14,059 nt of DNA from positions 1 to 14,059 of the forward strand of contig JAJYGU010000098.1 in the NCBI GenBank assembly GCA_021784975.1, given 5' to 3'. A program made the position numbers and the translations under genes. The DNA is from Planctomycetota bacterium (GTDB taxonomy: Bacteria > Planctomycetota > Planctomycetia > Pirellulales > Thermoguttaceae). The notes under the pieces were generated by a model. The model ran no database searches and was not told where the DNA came from. It worked only from the letters and a program-made list of their open reading frames with translations. Positions 7,393 to 14,012 of the stretch are shown piece by piece; position 1 is the stretch's first letter; every line of letters starts with the position of its first letter.

Positions 7393-8679
7393 TTACGCGT
7401 TCGCCAATATCGTTTGCTGGTGGTCCGGACCGACGGAAACCACTTCCACCGGGCGGCCGAGGAGCTGGCTCAGACGCCGCAGATAACCGCGGGCGTTTTC
7501 CGGCAGGTCCTCCAGGCGGCGGACATGGCTGATGGGCGTTTGCCAGCCGGGCAGGCTCTCGTACACCGGCGTTACCCGCCGCAAATCGTCAACGTGGCTG
7601 GGGAACTGGGTCGTGCGCCGGCCGTCCCATTGGTAGGCCGTGCAGATCTGCAACTCGCCGAGTTCGCTCAACACGTCCAGCAACATCACTGCCAAGACAT
7701 CCACGCCACTGAGCCGGGCTGTGTAGCGGGCGGCCACCGCGTCGAACCAGCCGCAGCGCCGCGGCCGCTTGGTGACCGTGCCGTATTCGTTGCCGCGGTC
7801 GCGGATGTGTTGGCCGATCTCGTTGGTCTGCTCGGTGGGGAAAGGGCCCCCGCCAACCCGCGTGGTGTAAGCCTTGACGATGCCGACCACCTTGGTAATA
7901 TACCGGCCCGGGACGCCCGAACCGGCCGACACGCCCACCCCCGAGCTGTTGCTGCTGGTGACAAACGGGAACGTCCCGTGGTCGATATCCAACAACGCCC
8001 CTTGGGCGCCTTCAAACAGCACCTTCTTATCGGACTCAACGGCGTCCAGCAAATAGGCGGTGGTATCGGCCACGTGCGGCCGCAACCGTTCCGCATAACC
8101 GTGATATTGTTGATAGATCTCCCCCGCGTCGAGCTTCCCGGCCGGACTGCCCAGCCGATCAAACAGATGGCCTTTTGCTTTCACCACTTGCTCAATCCGC
8201 GAGCGAAAATCCGGCCGGTATAGGTCGCCCAAGCGTATGGCTAGCGCCCGGCCGACCTTGTCGCGGTAGCAGGGTCCGATGCCGCGCATGGTGGTACCCA
8301 AGGCCTCACCGCTGGTGCACTGCTGATCCAGAATACGGTCTTCCTCGACGTGCCACGGGAAGATCACATGGGCTCGGTCGCTGATCATCAAGTTGCCGGC
8401 CACCTTCACGCCGCGGGCGTTGAGATTGTCGATCTCGCCCAACAAGCTGGCGGGATTGAGCACCACCCCGCCGGCCACTACGCACTGCACCTCCGGTCGA
8501 AAGATGCCGCTGGGGACCAGCGAAAGCTTGAAGGTCTGACCGTCGCGAACCACCGTATGCCCGGCATTGGCCCCGCCCTGGTAGCGGACGACGATGTCGT
8601 GCTGTTCGGTCAACAGGTCCACGACCTTGCCTTTGGCCTCGTCGCCCCACTGTAGTCCGATCACGCAAGTCGCAGGCAT
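7393..8679 (-). CDS. purA: Adenylosuccinate synthetase
   Basis: PurA joins IMP and aspartate with GTP to adenylosuccinate in AMP biosynthesis. From ATG 8679 the product is 428 residues, the normal family length. It begins MPATCVIGLQWGDEAKGK, with catalytic Asp13, and has QGGANAGHT with His41 at the expected position, then GTTMRGIGPCYRDKVGR, FEGAQGALLDIDHGTFPFVTSSN and VGGGPFPTE. The P-loop-like motif reads GDEAKGK where GDEGKGK is usual. An in-frame GTG at 8718 would add 13 residues without family support, so the ATG is preferred, although its Shine-Dalgarno is weak. It follows the SGNH-protein gene by 102 nt on the same strand and could share its transcript. Confidence 0.97.
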   Translation of the reverse strand: MPATCVIGLQWGDEAKGKVVDLLTEQHDIVVRYQGGANAGHTVVRDGQTFKLSLVPSGIFRPEVQCVVAGGVVLNPASLLGEIDNLNARGVKVAGNLMISDRAHVIFPWHVEEDRILDQQCTSGEALGTTMRGIGPCYRDKVGRALAIRLGDLYRPDFRSRIEQVVKAKGHLFDRLGSPAGKLDAGEIYQQYHGYAERLRPHVADTTAYLLDAVESDKKVLFEGAQGALLDIDHGTFPFVTSSNSSGVGVSAGSGVPGRYITKVVGIVKAYTTRVGGGPFPTEQTNEIGQHIRDRGNEYGTVTKRPRRCGWFDAVAARYTARLSGVDVLAVMLLDVLSELGELQICTAYQWDGRRTTQFPSHVDDLRRVTPVYESLPGWQTPISHVRRLEDLPENARGYLRRLSQLLGRPVEVVSVGPDHQQTILANA

Positions 8680-8781
8680 GGCGCCACTTTCTGCTGGGAT
8701 CTGCCTTGGGTTTTCCACCTTTGCCCAAACACGTTAGTTTAACTGGCCAGGTAGAGTGGCGTCAAGGGGCGGCGGGCTCTT

Positions 8782-9744
8782 TCAAACTGACCCGCTACCT
8801 GACGCCATGGCGCTCTTCGCGCGGCCCCGGCCTGTTGCGGAGGGCAACCCCGGCGGAGCATCGCGGCGGGATCGCAAGGTTGGCGAGCCGCTTGTGGCCT
8901 CCCGGCGGACCGCGTCACCCTCTCCGGCCAGTTTCTCGCGAATCATCTGCCACCAGATGGCGTAGATCTCCGGCGCGAAGTGCATGCCGTCCACTAACCA
9001 ATACGGCGGCACCTCGCCTTCCGCATCCACGATCCGAGGAGCGAGGTTGACCGTGCTAACATTGGGATAACCGGCGCAAAGCCGATCGATCTCTTTCCGC
9101 AACTGACTCAGCCGGCGATTGGTCAGCAAATTGGCCACTATGCCTGCCTGGGGAAAGCGTGCCTCGTTGATCGGCACCGGCAGCAGAACGATTACCCGCT
9201 TCCGACGAAGACCGTCGAGGACCGCTTTGTAGCCCTCGATGATAACGGCATCCGATTTGCCGTGGACCAGATCGCCGGTACCGAGATGCAAAACGACGAT
9301 GCTGGCGTCGCGTGCCTTGTCGGCAACTTCCGCGGGTGTGGGCATCGCGCAAATCGGCTTCCAGAGGAGAATCGGATGCGTGGTGATCGGTTGAGAATTG
9401 CAGAAAAAGGCCAAATGGCTGTCGCCGAAGAACAGGACCGTCGCGCTGGTGAAGGGGTCGTGCCGAATGGTGGCGGCGACTGGCTTGGCCTGCTGATCCT
9501 GCACGAAGATGCTAGCGATCAGCCGAGGACTGAACCTGACCGTCACCCCCAGCTTGCGGGATGCGTAGATCTGCCCCGCCACGATGCAGACCACGATGGT
9601 CAGCAGCGCGGACGAGACTACGGCGATGTTCGGCAAGATCCTGGCTGGCATGACGGAAGTCGCCATCAGACGCCTCAGGCGGCGCGAGCCGAACGGCGCG
9701 AATGGCAACTTCGACCGACGCCGATTGGCCGGGACGCTCACCAT
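8782..9744 (-). CDS. Membrane-anchored SGNH/GDSL-hydrolase-like protein
   Basis: The product from ATG 9744 is 320 residues: an Arg-rich N-terminus, one hydrophobic segment at about residues 40-57 (ILPNIAVVSSALLTIVVCIV region), then an extracytoplasmic SGNH-like fold. Block I is VLFFGDSHLAFF (Ser109), block III is HLGTGDL (155-158) and block V is VDGMHFAPEIYAIW with the Asp-x-x-His pair (252-255). Block III has Gly where the family normally has the oxyanion Asn (GxND), so catalysis may be altered or lost. The C-terminal 40 residues are low-complexity. The start is uncertain: ATG 9666 has GAGG 6 nt upstream, and a GTG at 9831 lies inside a palindromic repeat and is disfavoured. Acetylesterase, lipase-like or polysaccharide-modifying roles are possible; the substrate is unknown. 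Confidence 0.75.
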   Translation of the reverse strand: MVSVPANRRRSKLPFAPFGSRRLRRLMATSVMPARILPNIAVVSSALLTIVVCIVAGQIYASRKLGVTVRFSPRLIASIFVQDQQAKPVAATIRHDPFTSATVLFFGDSHLAFFCNSQPITTHPILLWKPICAMPTPAEVADKARDASIVVLHLGTGDLVHGKSDAVIIEGYKAVLDGLRRKRVIVLLPVPINEARFPQAGIVANLLTNRRLSQLRKEIDRLCAGYPNVSTVNLAPRIVDAEGEVPPYWLVDGMHFAPEIYAIWWQMIREKLAGEGDAVRREATSGSPTLRSRRDAPPGLPSATGRGRAKSAMASGSGSV

Positions 9745-9823
9745 TGCCGATGGTCCCGAAGAACTCCCGTTATCCTCCGCCAATGCCTCGGAAAAGTCAA
9801 GTGCTTGAGAGGGTACGGGATCT

Positions 9824-9877
9824 TGTGGCACGGGCTTTCAGCCCGTGAAGAAACACGGCCAAGATGGCCGTGCCACA
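9824..9877. repeat. Double-hairpin palindromic repeat closed by an outer inverted repeat
   Basis: An outer 8-bp perfect inverted repeat, TGTGGCAC (9824-9831) and GTGCCACA (9870-9877), encloses two hairpins: CACGGGCT-TTC-AGCCCGTG (9829-9847) and CACGGCC-AAGAT-GGCCGTG (9854-9872). The whole can form a cruciform or a three-way junction. It lies between the LysM gene and the SGNH gene. I recall similar GTGGCACGGGC...GCCCGTG elements as multi-copy REP-like repeats in planctomycete genomes; copy number cannot be tested here. Confidence 0.75.
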
Positions 9878-9924
9878 TTGCTCGACACAGAATCTCGTAT
9901 AACCTCGGCGTCCGGATTGGCACC

Positions 9925-10881
9925 CTAGCGGCGGAGTCCACTGTCGGGCTGCCGGGCCTGCATTTCGGGTGGCTCGTCGCGGGGCAGCACCAGACGCGTA
10001 CCCGGCGGAAGATCGCTGAAATTCTGGCCGAGCGCGTCGCGATTCAGATCGTAGATCTCCGCCCAGCGCGACGCCTTGCCCAACTGGCGGCGCGCGATGC
10101 TGAACAGGCTGTCGCCTTGCGCTACCGTGTAGGTTCGAACGGCACCGGACGGCTGGGGCGCCGAGCTGGTTGGAGCCGCCGGCCACGGCGGTGGCGGGCC
10201 GCCAGACCGCCAAGCCGGCGCATGACTTTTCATGGCAGTGACAGCCGGCCCGGCCGTCAGCTCACTTGCCGCCGCTTGTCCGTGCCGGGCGGTGGCGCTG
10301 CCGGGCATCACCGGCTCGGTGGTTGGCGAGGCGGTGGGTGGAAGAGCCGGATGGATGGCCGAGGTCGCCGCCTCAGGTGGCGATGACGCAGTGGCGGAGG
10401 ACAGTTCAGGCATAATCGGCGGCGGCAAGAGGGCTGAGCCATTGCTGGGGAGCGGTCTCATGGGCGACTGGTTGCCGCGACGGGTACCCTCGGATCTTTC
10501 GTCGGGAAGCTTCCAGGGATCCAAGTCGCCTTCGCCGGCCTTGGGCGGCTTGGCCACCGCCGCCTTGGGCGGCACGATGGTGGCCCGGCTCGAAGCGGAG
10601 CCCTTGCGGCGGTTCGGAGTTCCGAGGGATGGGTTGCCGGCGTCGCAGGACGACGGCTCCGCCGCCGGGTTCTCTTTTTCCGCTTGCACTTGGTCGCCGG
10701 CTGCGGCCACCGTCAGCCCATCCCGATTGGTGGCGGTCAGACGCCGCACGATGGCCACCGCCAGCAGAACCAATAGGGCCAGGATGAGGGTCACCCCGAT
10801 CTTGACCTCGCGTCCCAGTCGCGAGGGCGAGGCCACGATGGCCTCCTGCGCGGCGGGTTCCCGTTTCGCATCGTCGCTCAT
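9925..10881 (-). CDS. Single-pass membrane protein with C-terminal LysM domain
   Basis: The 318-residue product has a short charged cytoplasmic N-terminus, one transmembrane helix at about residues 27-45 (KIGVTLILALLVLLAVAIV), a long Pro/Ala/Ser-rich linker (about 50-248), and one LysM domain at about 250-300 that starts YTVAQGDSLFSIARRQLG and ends PPGTRLVLP. LysM modules bind N-acetylglucosamine-containing glycans such as peptidoglycan, so the likely topology is N-in with the LysM reaching the periplasmic wall. ATG 10881 is fixed by a strong AAGGAGG (10888-10894) with a 6-nt spacer; a longer open frame to 11055 overlaps rsmH and is rejected. It follows rsmH by 64 nt in the position where ftsL sits in most division clusters and has the same small-membrane-protein topology at its N-terminus. 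A division or wall-assembly role is inference. Confidence 0.88.
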   Translation of the reverse strand: MSDDAKREPAAQEAIVASPSRLGREVKIGVTLILALLVLLAVAIVRRLTATNRDGLTVAAAGDQVQAEKENPAAEPSSCDAGNPSLGTPNRRKGSASSRATIVPPKAAVAKPPKAGEGDLDPWKLPDERSEGTRRGNQSPMRPLPSNGSALLPPPIMPELSSATASSPPEAATSAIHPALPPTASPTTEPVMPGSATARHGQAAASELTAGPAVTAMKSHAPAWRSGGPPPPWPAAPTSSAPQPSGAVRTYTVAQGDSLFSIARRQLGKASRWAEIYDLNRDALGQNFSDLPPGTRLVLPRDEPPEMQARQPDSGLRR

Positions 10882-10887
10882 GGTCGG

Positions 10888-10894
10888 CCTCCTT
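10888..10894 (-). promoter_or_regulatory. Strong Shine-Dalgarno deciding the LysM gene start
   Basis: AAGGAGG on the minus strand lies 6 nt before ATG 10881. It selects this start over in-frame positions upstream that overlap rsmH. Confidence 0.85.
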
Positions 10895-10945
10895 GCGGAA
10901 CCATGTGGTTCCTGCGCGTGAGTCGTTGGTTTTCGCCGGCAGTCC

Positions 10946-11830
10946 CTAGCGCCGTTCGGCCACCCGCAGTTTGGCGCTCCGCGAACGCGGGTTGCCGGCG
11001 ACTTCTGGCTCGTCGGGGCGGATAGGCTTGCGGGTAAGCACTCGCAGCCGCTCATCGGCGCGGAACGCCTCCTTCACCCGCCGGTCTTCCAGCGAGTGGA
11101 AACTGAGGATCGCCAACCGCCCGCCGGGCCGCAAACAAGCCGGAATTCGCCGCAGGGCAATCTCCAGCGACTTCAGCTCGTCGTTGACGGCGATCCGCAA
11201 GGCCTGGAAGACCCGGGTGGCTGGATCGATCCGCCCGCCGCCAGGGACACGCGGCACCGAGCGACGGAGCAACGCGGCCAGTTCCGCCGAGGTTTCGATC
11301 GGGCGCCGCCGCCGCTGCCGCACGATCGCCGCCGCAATGCGCCGGGCGTAATGTTCCTCGCCGTAACTGGAGAATAACTGCTGCAAGTGTTCCACGCTCA
11401 GTCGGTTGACCAGCCGCCGGGCCGGCTCGCCCGCCAGGGGATTAAAACGCAGGTCCAGCGGCCCCGGCGAGTCAAAACTGAATCCCCGCTTCGGGTCGGC
11501 CAATTGATCACTGGATAATCCCAAGTCGAGCAACACGCCGTCGACGACGGCAATATCGAGTTGTTTCAAGACTTCGGGCAAATCGCAAAAGTTGGCTTGG
11601 ATCGGTCGCACACGAAGATCGATAAGACGCTGCTTGGCGGCGCTGATTGCCTCGGGATCGCGGTCGATACCCAGCACTAGCCCCTGTCTACCTACGGCGG
11701 CCGCCAGCGCCCGAGCATGGCCGCCTCCGCCCAACGTCCCATCGACGAGGATCTGCCCTGGACGTGGGGCCAACCAGGCGACCACCTGGTCCAACAACAC
11801 CGGCACGTGGACCGAGGGTGGCTCCGTCAT
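10946..11830 (-). CDS. rsmH: 16S rRNA (cytosine(1402)-N(4))-methyltransferase
   Basis: RsmH (MraW) is the SAM-dependent methyltransferase that adds the N4-methyl group to C1402 in the decoding centre of 16S rRNA. The 294-residue product has the SAM-binding VDGTLGGGGHA (29-39), GIDRDPEA, LLDLGLSSDQL, the hallmark RGFSFDSPGPLDLRFNP, RVFQALRIAVNDEL and ILSFHSLEDRRVK, ending in the NPRSRSAKLRVAER motif. ATG 11830 is preferred; a TTG at 11848 would add six residues. No strong Shine-Dalgarno precedes the ATG; instead three perfect MraZ-type TGGGA boxes lie directly upstream. It is placed between mraZ and the LysM gene, as in division/cell-wall clusters, but separated from mraZ by 280 nt, which is unusual for a pair normally co-transcribed at close spacing. 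Confidence 0.97.
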   Translation of the reverse strand: MTEPPSVHVPVLLDQVVAWLAPRPGQILVDGTLGGGGHARALAAAVGRQGLVLGIDRDPEAISAAKQRLIDLRVRPIQANFCDLPEVLKQLDIAVVDGVLLDLGLSSDQLADPKRGFSFDSPGPLDLRFNPLAGEPARRLVNRLSVEHLQQLFSSYGEEHYARRIAAAIVRQRRRRPIETSAELAALLRRSVPRVPGGGRIDPATRVFQALRIAVNDELKSLEIALRRIPACLRPGGRLAILSFHSLEDRRVKEAFRADERLRVLTRKPIRPDEPEVAGNPRSRSAKLRVAERR

Positions 11831-12110
11831 GGAAGAACAGCGTCCCAACGCATCCCAAAGCGTCCCACCTCAGGCGCGTCCGTGCGCCTGGACGAGGTGA
11901 GTGCTCGCGGCGAGCCGGCGAAGAAGGCAACCGGTTTCACCGCCATCCGCAATGGGAAAACCTCCTGTTTCCTCATTCGCGAGAATGCGATTCACCCTCG
12001 CAGGGCGACTTGCGATGCCGATTCGGTGGCCCACAATCGGCAGCGCCATTCTCACGCTTGGCGAACTTTCCCAATCAACGAACCTCGAATGTCTCCTAAT
12101 GATTACTGCC
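11831..12110. other. 280-nt mraZ-rsmH intergenic region
   Basis: Apart from the TGGGA array at its rsmH end, nothing certain is seen. A 49-codon frame (11827-11976, minus) ends in an ATGA overlap with rsmH but has no usable Shine-Dalgarno and contains the operator boxes. A weak promoter-like pair, TTGATT about 18 nt before GAGAAT, lies around 12050-12080 on the minus strand. Confidence 0.5.
11843..11867 (-). promoter_or_regulatory. Putative MraZ operator in front of rsmH (three perfect TGGGA boxes)
   Basis: On the minus strand TGGGA occurs at 11863-11867, 11853-11857 and 11843-11847, separated each time by exactly 5 nt, which is the TGGGN-N5 architecture described for MraZ binding sites. The last box ends 12 nt before the rsmH ATG. 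Its position inside the 280-nt mraZ-rsmH gap suggests a second MraZ-controlled point for rsmH and the LysM gene. No convincing -10/-35 pair is visible in the GC-rich sequence upstream. Confidence 0.65.
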
Positions 12111-12551
12111 CTATCCCTGCAGGGCGGTCTCGGCAATCTCGTCATAGTGCTCCTGCCGATCGGCCAGATAGGAGGCCCACTGTTGAGCCGCCCAAATCTC
12201 CACCCGATCCTGCACGCCTAGCAAAACCACCTCTCTTCCCAGCCGCGCCAACTCCGCCAGCTCCGGAGGGATCCGCACCCGGCCTTGAGCATCCAGTTCC
12301 ACTCGTTGCGCCCGCGCGTAGAACAACCGCGTGAAGGCGCGGACGTCCTGTCGCGTGGGCGAGGTCTGGGATAGCCGATCGGCCAGCCGCGTAAAAGTCT
12401 CCTCGCAGTACAAGGCCAACGATTGGTCGGTGCCGGGCGCAATGTATAGGCCCCCCGGCCGGCCGCCATCCAAGCCGTCGCGAAGACGCTTGGGAATGGC
12501 CACCCGCAGTTTTTCGTCCAACGAGCGGCTGAAGGCACCGGTCAGGAGCAT
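12111..12551 (-). CDS. mraZ: Transcriptional regulator MraZ
   Basis: MraZ is a ring-forming DNA-binding protein with two AbrB/SpoVT-like domains that controls its own operon at the head of division/cell-wall clusters. The 146-residue product matches the family length (about 140-150). The first half has FSRSLDEKLRVAIPKRLR (7-24) and the second ELDAQGRVRIPPEL, followed by VVLLGVQDRVEIWAAQQW, all recognisable MraZ features. The first DxKGR motif reads DEKLR, losing the Gly, whereas the second, DAQGR, is intact. ATG 12551 is followed by the canonical short lead MLLTGAFSRSLD. Its Shine-Dalgarno-like GGTGA overlaps the promoter-proximal repeat of the putative MraZ operator. It is divergent from queA. 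Confidence 0.95.
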   Translation of the reverse strand: MLLTGAFSRSLDEKLRVAIPKRLRDGLDGGRPGGLYIAPGTDQSLALYCEETFTRLADRLSQTSPTRQDVRAFTRLFYARAQRVELDAQGRVRIPPELAELARLGREVVLLGVQDRVEIWAAQQWASYLADRQEHYDEIAETALQG

Positions 12552-12555
12552 GGAT

Positions 12556-12590
12556 CACCACAAATCCCCATTTTCTACCACAATACCCCA
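12556..12590 (-). promoter_or_regulatory. Putative MraZ operator in front of mraZ (four 10-bp repeats)
   Basis: On the minus strand, four repeats start exactly 10 nt apart: TGGGG (12590-12586), TGGTA (12580-12576), TGGGG (12570-12566) and TGGTG (12560-12556). Two match the TGGGN consensus of MraZ boxes and two have T for the third G. The spacers are 5 nt. The array lies just downstream of a candidate promoter and reaches into the Shine-Dalgarno, consistent with autoregulation. Confidence 0.7.
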
Positions 12591-12619
12591 AGGATACCGA
12601 GTGGCGGAGCCGTTTACAA
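12591..12619 (-). promoter_or_regulatory. Candidate sigma-70-type promoter of mraZ
   Basis: On the minus strand TTGTAA (12619-12614) and TATCCT (12596-12591) are separated by exactly 17 nt, each matching 4 of 6 consensus positions. The downstream edge abuts the first TGGGG box, so a bound MraZ ring would cover the start site. Confidence 0.45.
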
Positions 12620-12781
12620 GGTGGTCTTTTGTCGACCTGTCGGGCGCAACCTTGGAGGAAGGATCTCGCCGATTCGCCCACACACCCCACGATTCGAACT
12701 GCATGCCTTCTTCGGATGGCGGCGGCCAATTTGCCGGTACGACTGGCCGATAACCTGGCACGGACGGGCCGCGCCGGCCCT

Positions 12782-12810
12782 TTCCCAGCAGACGCAGGTG
12801 GGCTTATACT
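12782..12810 (+). promoter_or_regulatory. Candidate queA promoter
   Basis: TTCCCA (12782-12787) and TATACT (12805-12810) are 17 nt apart; the -10 match is good and the -35 moderate. It would give a leader of about 150 nt before queA that contains the inverted-repeat structure at 12863-12943. Confidence 0.35.
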
Positions 12811-12862
12811 CATTTGTCACGGGCGCGTAAAGCTCGACTTGCGGGGGGCGCGACTGTTGAAA

Positions 12863-12943
12863 CACGTTGTGTGCCAGTAGCTCTGCCAGTTCCTGTTTCG
12901 AGCTTTGGCGGTGGAAACCCTGGCAGAGCCAGCGGCACGCGTG
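12863..12943 (+). ncRNA. Long nested inverted repeat in the queA leader (possible structured RNA)
   Basis: Nested complementary arms are CACG (12863-12866) with CGTG (12940-12943), GTGCC (12871-12875) with GGCAC (12934-12938), a perfect 10-bp GCTCTGCCAG (12880-12889) with CTGGCAGAGC (12920-12929), and GTTTC (12895-12899) with GAAAC (12914-12918). A symmetrical 4x4 internal loop separates the two main stems. It ends 22 nt before the queA ATG. It does not resemble a known preQ1 riboswitch to me. A cis-regulatory leader, a short transcript or a DNA-level element are all possible. Confidence 0.45.
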
Positions 12944-12965
12944 CGACCCGGTTTGGGGCAACGTC

Positions 12966-14012
12966 ATGCAGGAACTCGCCGAATACGACTACGAACTTCC
13001 CCAGAACCTGATCGCCCAATCGCCGGCGGCGTGCCGTAGCGATGCCAGGCTGCTGGTCGTGAATCGGGCCCATAACTCATTGGAACATAAGCATATACGT
13101 GACTTGCCCGAGGTCTTGCGGAGTGGCGACTGCTTGGTGATCAACGACACGCGGGTCGTACCAGCCGGACTAATAGGGCATCGTACCCACACGGGGGGGC
13201 GATGGGAAGGACTCTTTCTGGAGGCCAGCCCGGACGGTTTTTGGCGGATTTTGTGCCGCTCCCGCGGCCGGCTGAGGCCGGGTGACACCATTACCCTGGT
13301 AAATGCCGTTGGCCAGGAGGACACGCAACTCCAACTGGGTATCAAGCAGAGTGACGGCACCTGGGTTGCCCGGCCGCTTTCCCGCGAGGACGCGTTTGGT
13401 CTGCTGGATCGGGTGGGACGGATTCCACTTCCGCCGTATATCCGCAAGGGGCGAATGGTTCCGTCGGACCGTGAAAACTACCAGACGGTCTACGCCCAAG
13501 TGCCGGGGGCAGTGGCCGCGCCGACGGCCGGTTTGCACTTTACACCTACGCTTCTCGGGCGTCTGGAAGATAAGGGCGTTTCGCTCTGCCGGCTGACGCT
13601 TCACGTCGGCCCAGGCACGTTTCGCCCGATCAAGACGCCCACTTTGACTGAGCACCGGATGCACTCGGAATGGGGCACGATCGGCCAGGCGGCCGTGGAG
13701 GCGATCCATGAATGTCGGCGACGGGGAGGACGGGTGGTGGCGGTGGGAACCACCTCGGTCCGGGTCCTGGAAACCGCCGCGGCCGACGGCGAGTTAAGGC
13801 CGTTTACCGGCTACACGAATTTGTTTATCCGCCCGCCCTATCAGTTTCGCGCCGTCGACGTGCTGTTGACGAATTTCCATCTTCCACGAACCACCTTGCT
13901 GGTCCTGGTAAGGACTTTTGGAGGTGATACGCTCATGCGGCGGGCCTATGAGGAGGCGGTCCGGCAAGAGTACCGCTTCTTCAGCTACGGCGACGCTATG
14001 CTGATCGTTTGA
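12966..14012 (+). CDS. queA: S-adenosylmethionine:tRNA ribosyltransferase-isomerase
   Basis: QueA transfers and isomerises the ribosyl part of SAM onto preQ1 at tRNA wobble position 34 to make epoxyqueuosine. The 348-residue product is of family length and has ELAEYDYELPQNLIAQSP at the N-terminus, CLVINDTRVVPAGL, PLPPYIRKG, ENYQTVYAQVPGAVAAPTAGLHFT, LHVGPGTFRPIK, the RVVAVGTTSVRVLET block and LLTNFHLPRTTLLVLVRTFGG. Start ATG 12966 matches the usual N-terminus; an in-frame GTG at 12867 would run through the leader hairpin and is rejected. The Shine-Dalgarno is weak (GGGGCA). It is the only plus-strand gene and is transcribed divergently from mraZ. No other queuosine gene (tgt, queG, queC-F) is in the window. 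Only 47 nt follow it, with no terminator seen. Confidence 0.97.
   Translation: MQELAEYDYELPQNLIAQSPAACRSDARLLVVNRAHNSLEHKHIRDLPEVLRSGDCLVINDTRVVPAGLIGHRTHTGGRWEGLFLEASPDGFWRILCRSRGRLRPGDTITLVNAVGQEDTQLQLGIKQSDGTWVARPLSREDAFGLLDRVGRIPLPPYIRKGRMVPSDRENYQTVYAQVPGAVAAPTAGLHFTPTLLGRLEDKGVSLCRLTLHVGPGTFRPIKTPTLTEHRMHSEWGTIGQAAVEAIHECRRRGGRVVAVGTTSVRVLETAAADGELRPFTGYTNLFIRPPYQFRAVDVLLTNFHLPRTTLLVLVRTFGGDTLMRRAYEEAVRQEYRFFSYGDAMLIV

Noticed and set aside
7357..8223. 288-codon plus-strand frame opposite purA
   Set aside because: It is a shadow of purA; no domain or start signal supports it.
9745..9831. GTG start of the SGNH gene at 9831
   Set aside because: The GTG lies inside the palindromic repeat 9824-9877 and lacks a ribosome-binding site; ATG 9744 or 9666 is more likely.
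11827..11976. 49-codon frame before rsmH ending in an ATGA overlap
   Set aside because: There is no Shine-Dalgarno and no recognisable protein, and it contains the TGGGA operator array; the overlap is probably chance.
12680..12720. tRNA-like GATTCGAA (12691-12698) in the mraZ-queA spacer
   Set aside because: The flanking bases do not form a T stem, and no acceptor or anticodon stem could be found on either strand.
12766..12780. GGGCC-GCGCC-GGCCC small palindrome
   Set aside because: A 5-bp GC stem is expected by chance at this composition, and it has no T-tract or clear partner feature.
12867..12965. GTG extension of queA
   Set aside because: It runs through the leader hairpin and adds 33 residues not found in the QueA family; ATG 12966 begins the conserved N-terminus.
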